From positions 2,790,001-2,854,000 of the forward strand of contig NZ_CP032762.1 of assembly GCF_003641205.1 (NCBI RefSeq): 64,000 bases of DNA, given 5' to 3'. Origin of the DNA: Rhodococcus sp. P1Y (GTDB lineage: Bacteria; Actinomycetota; Actinomycetes; Mycobacteriales; Mycobacteriaceae). Below are positions 44,744-53,202 of the stretch, in pieces. The first letter of the stretch is position 1. Each line of letters starts with the position of its first letter. Below the pieces are notes generated by a model, which saw nothing but the letters and a program-made list of their open reading frames with translations, made no database searches and was not told the origin of the DNA. The translations under genes were made by a program, and so were the position numbers.

Positions 44744-46606
44744 ATGTGCGGAATCGTGGGATACGTCGGTCACCGCCCAGCTCTGGGCGTCGTGGTCGAG
44801 GCGCTTCGGCGCATGGAATACAGGGGCTACGACTCGGCGGGCATCGCAATTCTCGACGGTGCGGGCAACACCGCGGTCGAACGTAAAGCAGGCCGTCTTG
44901 CCAACTTGGAGGCCGAGCTCGACGAGATCGGCGCCGAGAAGTTCACAGGCACGGCAGGCATGGGGCACACCCGCTGGGCCACCCACGGTCGCCCGACGGA
45001 CCGCAACGCGCACCCGCACCGTGACGCCTCCGGTTCGGTCGCGGTCGTGCACAACGGCATCATCGAGAACTTCGGTCCTCTGCGCGCCGAACTCGAAACC
45101 GAAGGAATCGAGTTCTCGAGCGACACCGACACCGAGGTCGCAGTGCATCTGGTCTCCCGCGCCTACGCGTCGGGCGCTACGAAGGGTGACTTCGTAGCCA
45201 GTGCGAAGGCTGTTCTCCGCAGGCTCGAGGGCGCGTTCACTCTCGTCTTCACCCACTCGGATCATGCCGACACCATCGTCGCTGCCCGCCGGTCGACCCC
45301 ACTCGTCGTCGGAGTGGGCGAGGGCGAGATGTTCCTCGGCTCGGACGTCGCGGCGTTCATCGAGCACACCCGTGAGGCCGTCGAACTCGGTCAGGACCAG
45401 GTCGTCGTCATCACCCGAGACGGATACGAGATCACCGGATTCGACGGGGAAGAGGCGTCGGGACGCCCGTTCCACATCGACTGGGATCTGGCCGCGGCCG
45501 AGAAGGGCGGCTACGACTACTTCATGCTCAAGGAGATCCAGGAGCAGCCGACCGCCATCGCGGACACGCTACTGGGACACTTCGAGAACCGACGGATCGT
45601 GCTCGACGAGCAACGATTGTCGGACCAGGAATTGCGCGACGTCGACAAGATCTTCGTCGTGGCCTGTGGCAGTTCGTACCACTCCGGACTTCTTGCGAAA
45701 TACGCGATCGAACACTGGACGCGGCTTCCGGTCGAGGTAGAGCTGGCAAGTGAGTTCCGGTACCGCGATCCGGTGCTGGATCGGTCGACACTGGTCGTGG
45801 CCATCTCCCAGTCGGGGGAGACAGCGGACACGTTGGAGGCTGTTCGCCACGCCAAGGAGCAGAACGCGAAAGTCCTCGCGGTGTGCAACACCAACGGCTC
45901 GCAAATTCCGCGTGAGGCCGATGCCGTGCTGTACACGAGGACCGGACCCGAGATCGGCGTCGCATCGACGAAGGCCTTTCTCGCACAGGTCACGGCCAAC
46001 TATCTCGTCGGGCTGGCCTTGGCCCAGGCGCGCGGCACCAAGTACCCCGACGAGGTTGCGCGCGAGTTCGCCGACCTGGAAGCGATGCCGGAACTGGTTC
46101 AACGCGTTCTCGATTCGGTCGAACCGGTTCGGGAGCTGGCGCGCGAACTTGCCACGTCGCCGACCATCTTGTTCCTCGGGCGCCACGTCGGCTACCCGGT
46201 GGCCCTCGAAGGCGCTCTCAAGCTCAAGGAACTTGCGTACATGCACGCCGAGGGGTTCGCAGCCGGCGAGCTCAAGCACGGCCCGATCGCGCTGATCGAA
46301 GACGGTTTGCCCGTCATCGTCGTGATGCCGTCGCCGAAGGGGCGGGCAGTACTTCATTCGAAGTTGCTCAGCAACATTCGTGAAATTCAGGCGCGCGGGG
46401 CGCGCACGGTCGTCATCGCCGAGGAAGGCGACGACGCAGTACGTCCGTTCGCAGACCACCTGATCGAGATCCCGGCCGCGCCGACCCTGTTGCAGCCGTT
46501 GCTGTCGACGGTCCCGCTTCAGGTCTTCGCCGCCGAGGTCGCGCAGACGCGCGGTTACGACGTCGACAAGCCGCGAAACCTGGCGAAGTCGGTCACCGTC
46601 GAGTAG
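44744..46606 (+). CDS. glmS: Glutamine--fructose-6-phosphate aminotransferase (isomerizing)
   Basis: Makes glucosamine-6-phosphate from fructose-6-phosphate and glutamine, the first committed step to UDP-GlcNAc. The 620-aa protein has the N-terminal glutaminase with catalytic Cys2 (MCGIVGYVGHRPALGVVVEA) and GYDSAGIAI. Two SIS domains follow (VVACGSSYHSGLLAKYAIEH; ILFLGRHVGYPVALEGALKL), and it ends DVDKPRNLAKSVTVE. No glmS riboswitch is visible: only 75 nt separate it from the divergent hydrolase gene. Confidence 0.98.
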   Translation: MCGIVGYVGHRPALGVVVEALRRMEYRGYDSAGIAILDGAGNTAVERKAGRLANLEAELDEIGAEKFTGTAGMGHTRWATHGRPTDRNAHPHRDASGSVAVVHNGIIENFGPLRAELETEGIEFSSDTDTEVAVHLVSRAYASGATKGDFVASAKAVLRRLEGAFTLVFTHSDHADTIVAARRSTPLVVGVGEGEMFLGSDVAAFIEHTREAVELGQDQVVVITRDGYEITGFDGEEASGRPFHIDWDLAAAEKGGYDYFMLKEIQEQPTAIADTLLGHFENRRIVLDEQRLSDQELRDVDKIFVVACGSSYHSGLLAKYAIEHWTRLPVEVELASEFRYRDPVLDRSTLVVAISQSGETADTLEAVRHAKEQNAKVLAVCNTNGSQIPREADAVLYTRTGPEIGVASTKAFLAQVTANYLVGLALAQARGTKYPDEVAREFADLEAMPELVQRVLDSVEPVRELARELATSPTILFLGRHVGYPVALEGALKLKELAYMHAEGFAAGELKHGPIALIEDGLPVIVVMPSPKGRAVLHSKLLSNIREIQARGARTVVIAEEGDDAVRPFADHLIEIPAAPTLLQPLLSTVPLQVFAAEVAQTRGYDVDKPRNLAKSVTVE

Positions 46607-46637
46607 TCCGGTCGGAGGAGGGGGAGAGAGACACCCG

Positions 46638-48077
46638 ATGCGGAGCTACTACACGCCAGAACAGGTACGCGGCGCCGAACGGCCGTTGCTCGATGCACTA
46701 CCTGCCGGAACGCTGATGCGCAGGGCCGCACACGGATTGGCCGGCGTCGTGGCTGCCGAATCGATCGATCGCACCGGCGGAGTCGCCGGGCGTGAGATCT
46801 GTGTTCTCGTCGGATCCGGCGACAACGGGGGCGACGGCTTGTTCGCGGGCGCGATTCTTCGGCGCCGCGGCGCGCGGGTAACCGCGGTCTTGCTGGCCCC
46901 GGAGCGAGCTCATCCAGGCGGGCTCGCGGAGTTCCGGCGAGCCGGAGGTCGTGTGGTCGACGAACCCGGAACGCCCGACGTGGTGATCGACGCCATCGTC
47001 GGCATCTCGGGCCGCGGGGCGCTGCGACCGGAAGCGGCCGACATCGTCGGAAGAATTACCGCTCCGATCATCGCGGTCGACATTCCCAGCGGGGTCGACC
47101 CGGTCACCGGCGCTGTCGACGGACCGGCTGTGCGCGCGGAGGTCACCGTTGCATTCGGTGCTCGCAAACCGGCGCACGTATTGGCCGTACCTTATTGCGG
47201 CAGAGTCGAACTCATCGATATCGGCTTGTCCTTGCCCGAGGGGTTCCTCGGCTCGCTTTCGCCCGCGGACGTCGGCGCGACGTGGCCGATCCCGACAGCC
47301 GCGGACGACAAGTATTCGCAAGGCGTCGTCGGAGTGATGGCAGGAAGCGACCGCTTCCCCGGTGCCGCCATGCTCAGCGTGGGCGCCGCCGTCGCCGCCA
47401 CCTCCGGAATGGTCCGGTACGTCGGAAGTGCGGGCGCCGACGTCGTATCGCGGTATCCCGAGGTCGTGGCCGCGGCCGATCCGGGCAGCGCGGGTCGAGT
47501 TCAGGCATGGGTGGTCGGCCCGGGTTTCGGCACGGGGGAGATGTCCAAATCCTGGCTGGCGGGCGCACTGGAATCCGATGTGCCGGTGGTGGTCGATGCC
47601 GATGCGCTGACGATTCTCGCGTCCTCACCCGATCTCGTCCGCGGGCGGTCCGCACCTACTGTGCTGACACCGCACGCGGGGGAGTTCGAACGTCTGACCG
47701 GATCTGCTCCTGGGCCGGATCGTGTCGGATCGGTGCGCGCGCTTGCCGCCCAGTGGGGAGTGACGGTACTGCTGAAGGGCCGTGCCACAGTGATCGCCGA
47801 TCCCAGCGGGCGGGTGCTGGTCAACGATGCAGGCGGGTCCGCTGCGTCGACGGCGGGTTCGGGAGACGTGCTGTCGGGCATCGTAGGCGCGCTCGTGGCG
47901 AACGGACTGGAGCCTCTCACCGCAGCCGCATGCGGAGCTCGCGTACATGCGCTCGCGGCAGCGACGGCAGCGTACGGGCCGACCGGTGAATTTGCAGCTC
48001 CGATTTCGGCCAGTCCGCTGCTCACGGCGGTACCCGACGCGATTCGGTCGGTGCGTTCGGTCACAGTCGGGCGATGA
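46638..48077 (+). CDS. nnr: Bifunctional NAD(P)H-hydrate epimerase / ADP-dependent dehydratase
   Basis: Repairs damaged NAD(P)H hydrates. Residues 1 to about 210 are the epimerase (YjeF-N) domain: MRSYYTPEQVRGAERPLLDA, then the NADPX loop VLVGSGDNGGDGLFAGAILR and VDIPSGVDPVTG. Residues from about 215 are the ribokinase-like dehydratase domain, with LTPHAGEFERLTG and the catalytic NDAGGSAASTAGSGDVLSGI. GGAGGAGGGGGAGAG precedes the ATG. The stop overlaps the alr ATG by 4 nt, so metabolite repair and alanine racemase are co-translated. Confidence 0.95.
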   Translation: MRSYYTPEQVRGAERPLLDALPAGTLMRRAAHGLAGVVAAESIDRTGGVAGREICVLVGSGDNGGDGLFAGAILRRRGARVTAVLLAPERAHPGGLAEFRRAGGRVVDEPGTPDVVIDAIVGISGRGALRPEAADIVGRITAPIIAVDIPSGVDPVTGAVDGPAVRAEVTVAFGARKPAHVLAVPYCGRVELIDIGLSLPEGFLGSLSPADVGATWPIPTAADDKYSQGVVGVMAGSDRFPGAAMLSVGAAVAATSGMVRYVGSAGADVVSRYPEVVAAADPGSAGRVQAWVVGPGFGTGEMSKSWLAGALESDVPVVVDADALTILASSPDLVRGRSAPTVLTPHAGEFERLTGSAPGPDRVGSVRALAAQWGVTVLLKGRATVIADPSGRVLVNDAGGSAASTAGSGDVLSGIVGALVANGLEPLTAAACGARVHALAAATAAYGPTGEFAAPISASPLLTAVPDAIRSVRSVTVGR

Positions 48078-49408
48078 CGTCAGAGGCGTCTCGCCTTGGG
48101 CGAATACGCGTTCCGGTGCCGTGGGTGGCACTATCGACTGCTGTGGACAACGCACAAGCTACCGGCGTGAACGGCATTGCTGTTGGCCCGGGCAGCCCCG
48201 ATACCGGCGCAGGGTCATCGGTGACAATCGATTTGGGCGCGGTCGCCGACAACGTTCGGGTGTTACGTGAACACTCAGCGGACGCCGCGACCATGGTCGT
48301 GGTCAAAGCGGACGGCTACAACCACGGTGCCGAACACGTCGCTCGCGCCGCGCTGGGCGCCGGTGCGTCCGAGCTCGGAGTAACCACGGTCGACGAGGCG
48401 GTGGCGCTGCGCACGGCGGGGATCGGAGCGCCGATACTGTCGTGGCTCCACGGTGTCGATACGGACTTCGCGCCGGCGATCGCCAACGAGATCGAGATCG
48501 CTGTCTCCTCGGTACAGCAGTTGACCGCCGTCATCGCGGCAGCACAGCGCGTCCAGCACACCGCGGTGGTGTCGCTGAAGATCGACACCGGCCTCAACCG
48601 CAACGGCCTGCTGCCTGGCGACCTGGACGAGGTGTTCCCACTTCTGGCTCGTGCGGCCGCTGAGGAGTCCGTGCGATTTCGTGCGATGTTCTCGCACCTC
48701 GCATGCGCCGATACCCCCGAACATCCCGCCAACGACCGGCAGGCGACGATTCTGCGCGAATCCGTCGTTCGTGCCCGCTCGGCAGGGATGCCGCCCGAAC
48801 TCGTGCATTTGGCGAACTCGGCAGCCACGCTGACGCGACCTGATCTGCGTTTCGACATGACTCGTCCGGGAATCGCGGCGTACGGGCTGTCGCCGATTCC
48901 CGAGCTAAGCCACTTCGGTTTGACTCCGGCGATGACGGTGACGTCGCAGATCGCGCTCGTCAAGCGTGTCGGAAAAGGCGAGAGCGTCTCGTACGGACAC
49001 ACATGGACGGCTGCGGAGGACACCGTCGTCGGACTGGTACCCATGGGATACGCCGACGGCGTCACCCGGAACTTGAGTGGCCGATTCGACGTCTCGATAA
49101 GGGGCAGGCGCTTTCCGTCGGTGGGACGAGTGTGCATGGATCAGTTCGTGGTCGATCTCGGTCCGAACGGTGGCGGTGTCGAAGTCGGAGACACCGCTGT
49201 TCTGTTCGGTTCCGGCGTCGACGGCGAACCTCTCGCACAGGAGTGGGCCGACACGCTCGGCACGATCCACTACGAGGTCGTCACCCGGATCGGCGGTCGC
49301 GCTCGCCGTATCCACCGCGGCGGCCCCGTGCAGCCGACTGCCCCGAGCCCAACGACGTCCATCGACACGACATCCGGCGACACGACATCGGGGGAGGCGG
49401 CGACGTGA
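48074..49408 (+). CDS. alr: Alanine racemase
   Basis: Converts L-alanine to D-alanine for peptidoglycan, using PLP. The 444-aa protein has the PLP lysine at about 78 in VVVKADGYNHGAEHVARAAL, the catalytic tyrosine in GESVSYGHTW, and the C-terminal GRVCMDQFVVDLG. The N-terminus is about 45 residues longer than usual and a later start (for example GTG at about 48168) is possible; the ATG at 48074 is chosen because it overlaps the nnr stop. It overlaps the next hydrolase gene by 4 nt. Confidence 0.94.
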   Translation: MTSEASRLGRIRVPVPWVALSTAVDNAQATGVNGIAVGPGSPDTGAGSSVTIDLGAVADNVRVLREHSADAATMVVVKADGYNHGAEHVARAALGAGASELGVTTVDEAVALRTAGIGAPILSWLHGVDTDFAPAIANEIEIAVSSVQQLTAVIAAAQRVQHTAVVSLKIDTGLNRNGLLPGDLDEVFPLLARAAAEESVRFRAMFSHLACADTPEHPANDRQATILRESVVRARSAGMPPELVHLANSAATLTRPDLRFDMTRPGIAAYGLSPIPELSHFGLTPAMTVTSQIALVKRVGKGESVSYGHTWTAAEDTVVGLVPMGYADGVTRNLSGRFDVSIRGRRFPSVGRVCMDQFVVDLGPNGGGVEVGDTAVLFGSGVDGEPLAQEWADTLGTIHYEVVTRIGGRARRIHRGGPVQPTAPSPTTSIDTTSGDTTSGEAAT

Positions 49409-50445
49409 AGCTACCCGGCAACCTTTCCATCCTGAACAGCGTGGGCATCGCGGTGCGCGAAACCGTCCTGCGCTCCAACAAGGATCCGATGGCCACGGAG
49501 AACCTGGGGTTGATGGAGGCCGACCGCGGGTCGATCGTGACCGCCGACGACGGAGTCCCGCTCGCCGTGCGGGAAGTCGGTCCGGTCGACGCCCCGATCA
49601 CCGCGGTGTTCGTACACGGCTACTGCCTGCGAATGTCCTCCTGGCACTTCCAGCGTCAGGCGTTGGAACAGGAGTGGGGCTCGAAGGTTCGCATGGTGTT
49701 CTACGACCAGCGCGGCCACGGCCGATCCGGAATTCCGTCGTCCGAGAGCTGCACGATCGCTCAACTCGGGCTCGATCTCGATGCAGTCATCAGGAGCGTC
49801 GCGCCGCGGGGGCACCTCATCCTCATCGGGCATTCGATGGGGGGAATGACGGTGTTGTCGATGACACGGCAGAAGCCCGAACTCGTCCGCGAACGCGTGG
49901 TGGGTGTCGCACTGATCTCGACGACGGCGGCCGGACTCGCCGAGACCGGCCTCGGGCGCAGCCTCGACAATCCCGTCGTCGATGCGTTCCGTCTCGCCGT
50001 GCGCACGTCTCCGGGAGTAGTGCAGTTCGGCCGCGGTGCGGCCAAGAGGCTCATCGCTCCGGTGTTGAGGGCGGCGTCGTATGGAACGCGAGTGAGCCCG
50101 CGGCTCGTCGACTTCTCTCAGAGCATGATCGACGACACCTCCGTGGTCACCATCGTGAACTTTCTCGAGACGTTGGAATTGCACGACGAGAGTGATGCCC
50201 TGGTCGAGCTGGCCCGTATTCCGGCGACGGTGATCTGCGGGGACGACGACTGGATCATCCCGTTCGACAGCTCCGTCGCTCTCGCCGACGCCCTTCCCGA
50301 GGCCGAGATGGTGCGAATCCGGCAGGCGGGACATCTGGTCCAACTCGAATTTCCCGACAAGGTCAACGCTGCACTGATCCGGCTCGGCACACGGGCGATG
50401 GAGTTGAGGGCGAAGAGGCGGTCGGGCAGGAGGGGAATTGTCTGA
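49405..50445 (+). CDS. Alpha/beta hydrolase
   Basis: This 346-aa hydrolase starts MKLPGNLSILNSVGIAVRET. The nucleophile elbow LILIGHSMGGMTVLSM shows the canonical GHSMGG. The oxyanion HGY motif is FVHGYCLRMSSWHFQRQALE, and the catalytic Asp and His lie in ICGDDDWIIPFDSSVALADA and RQAGHLVQLEFP. GTG at 49405 overlaps the alr stop (GTGA). It sits between alr and tsaE. Substrate unknown; an esterase/lipase-like role is inferred from the fold. Confidence 0.88.
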   Translation: MKLPGNLSILNSVGIAVRETVLRSNKDPMATENLGLMEADRGSIVTADDGVPLAVREVGPVDAPITAVFVHGYCLRMSSWHFQRQALEQEWGSKVRMVFYDQRGHGRSGIPSSESCTIAQLGLDLDAVIRSVAPRGHLILIGHSMGGMTVLSMTRQKPELVRERVVGVALISTTAAGLAETGLGRSLDNPVVDAFRLAVRTSPGVVQFGRGAAKRLIAPVLRAASYGTRVSPRLVDFSQSMIDDTSVVTIVNFLETLELHDESDALVELARIPATVICGDDDWIIPFDSSVALADALPEAEMVRIRQAGHLVQLEFPDKVNAALIRLGTRAMELRAKRRSGRRGIV

Positions 50446-50932
50446 CGCCGAGGAACTAGCGTTCGACGGTGACGAGATGCTGCTCGCGGCCGTCGAGGAC
50501 ACCGAGCAGGTGGGGTACCGACTCGCACAGACTTTGGTCGCAGGCGATCTCGTAGTGCTCGACGGTCCGCTTGGGGCAGGAAAGACCGCTATGACCAGGG
50601 GTATCGCGGCGGGTCTCGGTGTGACGGGTCGCGTGAGCTCGCCGACGTTCGTCATTGCGCGTGAGCACCGCCCGGGCGAGCGGCCCGGTGGTCTGCCGCC
50701 GGTGGCACTCGTCCATGTCGACGCCTACCGGTTGGGCATGACGGGGCAGTCCGCCCTCGACGAGCTCGACGCTCTGGATCTCGATTCCGATCTCGCCGAT
50801 GCTGTCGTGGTGGTCGAGTGGGGAGAGGGCCTGGTCGAGGCGCTGTCCGATGGGCACATCGCGGTGCGAATCCGCCGGGATCCCGACACCGATGTTCGTC
50901 GCGTTCGAGTCAGTCGTGTGGCGGCTCCGTAG
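50438..50932 (+). CDS. tsaE: tRNA t6A37 threonylcarbamoyladenosine synthesis ATPase TsaE
   Basis: TsaE is the ATPase partner of the TsaB-TsaD complex that makes t6A at tRNA position 37. The 164-aa protein has the P-loop VVLDGPLGAGKTAMTRGIAA, the threonine/serine switch VSSPTFVIARE and the HVDAYRL motif. TTG at 50438 is preceded by CAGGAGGGG inside the end of the hydrolase gene, overlapping it by 8 nt. It opens a tsaE-tsaB-rimI-tsaD run. Confidence 0.95.
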   Translation: MSDAEELAFDGDEMLLAAVEDTEQVGYRLAQTLVAGDLVVLDGPLGAGKTAMTRGIAAGLGVTGRVSSPTFVIAREHRPGERPGGLPPVALVHVDAYRLGMTGQSALDELDALDLDSDLADAVVVVEWGEGLVEALSDGHIAVRIRRDPDTDVRRVRVSRVAAP

Positions 50933-50998
50933 CACCTGCCCGGCTGCGCTCGACGCAGGATGCAAGATGCCGCCCGCGGGCGGGTAGTCTGAACCATC

Positions 50999-51661
50999 GT
51001 GCTTGTTCTCGCCGTCGATACTTCCACGCCCGCGGTGACTGCTGGTCTGGTCCGCTTTCACGATGGTGCGGCCGAAGTCCTCGCGGCCCGCGTCGTTGTC
51101 GACCCCCGGTTGCATGCGGAGGTTCTCACTCCGGGCATTCTCGAGTGTCTGGCGGAGGTCAACCTGACTCCGCGGGACCTCGATGCGGTAGTCGTCGGTG
51201 TCGGCCCCGGTCCGTTCACCGGCCTGCGCGTCGGGATGGCCACGGCGTCGGCCTTCGGCGACGCGCTCGGCCTCCCAGTACACGGCGTGTGCAGTCTCGA
51301 CGCCATAGCTGCCCAGCTTTCCGACGAGCCGGAACTGCTCGTGGTGACCGATGCCCGCAGGCGCGAGGTCTACTCGGCTCGATACAGCGCTGGGGTTCGG
51401 GTCTCGGGCCCTGACGTCGGCGCGGCGGACTCGGTCGACATCGGTTCGGCGACAGCGGTTGCCGGATCGCGAGAGCATGCTGCTCTGTTCGAACTCCCGC
51501 TGCGTGAGGCGATCTCGCCCACACCGGACGGTCTCGTGCTTGCGGCTGCGCATGCTCTCGGATCGGGCGAGGCCGCCGACGCGCTCGTTCCGCTCTACCT
51601 GCGGCGGCCGGATGCGAAGACCATCGCCGAACGCGAAGCCGCGAAACAGGCAAGCCGATGA
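50999..51661 (+). CDS. tsaB: tRNA t6A37 synthesis complex dimerisation subunit TsaB
   Basis: TsaB is an ASKHA-fold scaffold that holds TsaD and TsaE together for t6A synthesis. The 220-aa protein starts with GTG (VLVLAVDTSTPAVTAGLVRF) and has the conserved VVGVGPGPFTGLRVGMATAS block. The 66-nt gap after tsaE is the widest in this run. It overlaps rimI by 4 nt (ATGA). Confidence 0.95.
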   Translation: MLVLAVDTSTPAVTAGLVRFHDGAAEVLAARVVVDPRLHAEVLTPGILECLAEVNLTPRDLDAVVVGVGPGPFTGLRVGMATASAFGDALGLPVHGVCSLDAIAAQLSDEPELLVVTDARRREVYSARYSAGVRVSGPDVGAADSVDIGSATAVAGSREHAALFELPLREAISPTPDGLVLAAAHALGSGEAADALVPLYLRRPDAKTIAEREAAKQASR

Positions 51662-52149
51662 CCGGCACGAGAGACGAAGTATCGATCACGCCGATGGTTG
51701 CTTCCGACGCGGCGCGCTGCGCCGAGTTGGAGCGGTTGCTTTTTCCCGGCGACGACCCGTGGACCGAGAAAGCGTTCTTGTCGGAACTTGCTGCGCCGCA
51801 CAATCATTATGTTGCCGCTCGTGAGGGCGACGTCTTGCTCGGCTATGCAGGAATAGCATTGCTCGGCACCGGTGCGTCCGCGGAATCCGAGGTGCACACC
51901 ATCGGTGTCGATCCGGCCGCGCACCGTCGCGGTATCGGCGGACGTTTGCTGGGCGATCTTCTCGCGGCCGCGGATTCGCACGGAGGGTCGGTGTTCCTCG
52001 AAGTCCGTACCGACAACACGGCGGCACTCGAGCTGTACCTTCGTGAAGGTTTCGCCGTGGTCGGTACCAGACGAAACTACTACCAACCCAGTGGCGCAGA
52101 TGCTTTCACGATGCAGCGACCGAGCAGAAAGGCGGGTGCATCGGCGTGA
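51658..52149 (+). CDS. rimI: Ribosomal-protein-alanine N-acetyltransferase RimI
   Basis: This GNAT-fold acetyltransferase is predicted to act on the N-terminal alanine of S18 or a similar target. The 163-aa protein contains the acetyl-CoA loop [20 protein letters not shown] and the C-terminal [20 protein letters not shown] with [10 protein letters not shown], the usual RimI pattern. It overlaps tsaB by 4 nt and tsaD by 4 nt. The sequence between positions 30 and 60 ([15 protein letters not shown]) matches the family. Confidence 0.94.
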   Translation: MTGTRDEVSITPMVASDAARCAELERLLFPGDDPWTEKAFLSELAAPHNHYVAAREGDVLLGYAGIALLGTGASAESEVHTIGVDPAAHRRGIGGRLLGDLLAAADSHGGSVFLEVRTDNTAALELYLREGFAVVGTRRNYYQPSGADAFTMQRPSRKAGASA

Positions 52150-53201
52150 TCGTCATGGGGATCGAGAGTTCGTGCGACGAGACGGGCGTTGGAATCGTCC
52201 GGTGGCACGACTCGGGAGTGTGCGAACTGCTTGCCGACGAGGTCGCATCGAGCGTCGACGAACACGCACGGTACGGAGGTGTCGTTCCCGAGGTCGCGTC
52301 GCGCGCGCACTTGGAAGCGATGGTCCCGACGATGCGGCGCGCACTCGCCGCTGCCGGCATCGATCGTCCCGACGCGGTTGCAGTGACGATCGGGCCCGGA
52401 CTGGCCGGGGCTCTCCTGGTGGGAGTTGCTGCGGCCAAAGCCTATGCAGCCGCGTGGGGAGTGCCGTTTTACGCGGTCAACCATCTCGGAGGACACGTAG
52501 CGGTCGACACGCTCGAACATGGACCGATGCCCCCGTGTGTAGCTCTTCTCGTCTCGGGCGGCCACACGCACTTGCTGCACGTCGACGATCTCGGGGCACC
52601 GATCGTCGAACTCGGCACCACCGTCGACGATGCCGCCGGTGAAGCGTTCGACAAGGTCGCTCGGTTGCTCGGCCTCGGCTATCCAGGTGGGCCGGCGCTC
52701 GATGACGCTGCGCGCGAAGGAGACCCGCACGCTATTTCATTTCCCCGAGGGATGACCGGCCCGCGGGACGCCCGCTACGACTTCTCGTTTTCGGGCGTCA
52801 AGACCGCCGTCGCACGTTTCGTCGAGGCGCGTACTCGCGCAGGCGAGATCGTTCCGGTCGCGGACATCGCGGCATCGTTCCAGGAATCGGTCGCCGACGT
52901 TCTGACCATGAAGGCACTGCGCGCCGCTGAAGACGTGAACGTCGATACCCTCGTGCTGGGCGGAGGGGCGACAGCGAATTCCCGAATTCGATCGTTGGTC
53001 GAGTCACGTTGTGCGTCGGCAGGTCTGACACTCCGTATCCCCAAGCCCAGACTGTGTACCGACAACGGGGTGATGATCGCGGCGCTCGGCGCGCATCTCG
53101 TGGCAGCAGGAGCTGAGCCGTCCGATCTTCGGGTTGCGACCGATCCGGGCCTGCCTGTGTCGGTCAGCATCCTGGCCGGGAGCGCCCGAGTCGGCGACTG
53201 A
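52146..53201 (+). CDS. tsaD: tRNA t6A37 threonylcarbamoyltransferase TsaD
   Basis: TsaD transfers the threonylcarbamoyl group to A37 of tRNAs reading ANN codons. The 351-aa protein has [15 protein letters not shown], the metal ligands in [11 protein letters not shown], the SGGHTHLL loop, [20 protein letters not shown] and the C-terminal Asp motif [17 protein letters not shown] at 52146 overlaps the rimI stop; ATG at 52155 is an equally reasonable start. It ends the nnr-to-tsaD run. Confidence 0.96.
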   Translation: MIVMGIESSCDETGVGIVRWHDSGVCELLADEVASSVDEHARYGGVVPEVASRAHLEAMVPTMRRALAAAGIDRPDAVAVTIGPGLAGALLVGVAAAKAYAAAWGVPFYAVNHLGGHVAVDTLEHGPMPPCVALLVSGGHTHLLHVDDLGAPIVELGTTVDDAAGEAFDKVARLLGLGYPGGPALDDAAREGDPHAISFPRGMTGPRDARYDFSFSGVKTAVARFVEARTRAGEIVPVADIAASFQESVADVLTMKALRAAEDVNVDTLVLGGGATANSRIRSLVESRCASAGLTLRIPKPRLCTDNGVMIAALGAHLVAAGAEPSDLRVATDPGLPVSVSILAGSARVGD

Positions 53202-53202
53202 G

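Noticed and set aside
44600..44750. glmS ribozyme or riboswitch upstream of glmS
   Set aside because: Only about 75 nt separate the divergent hydrolase start from glmS, and no conserved ribozyme core or pairing pattern is visible.
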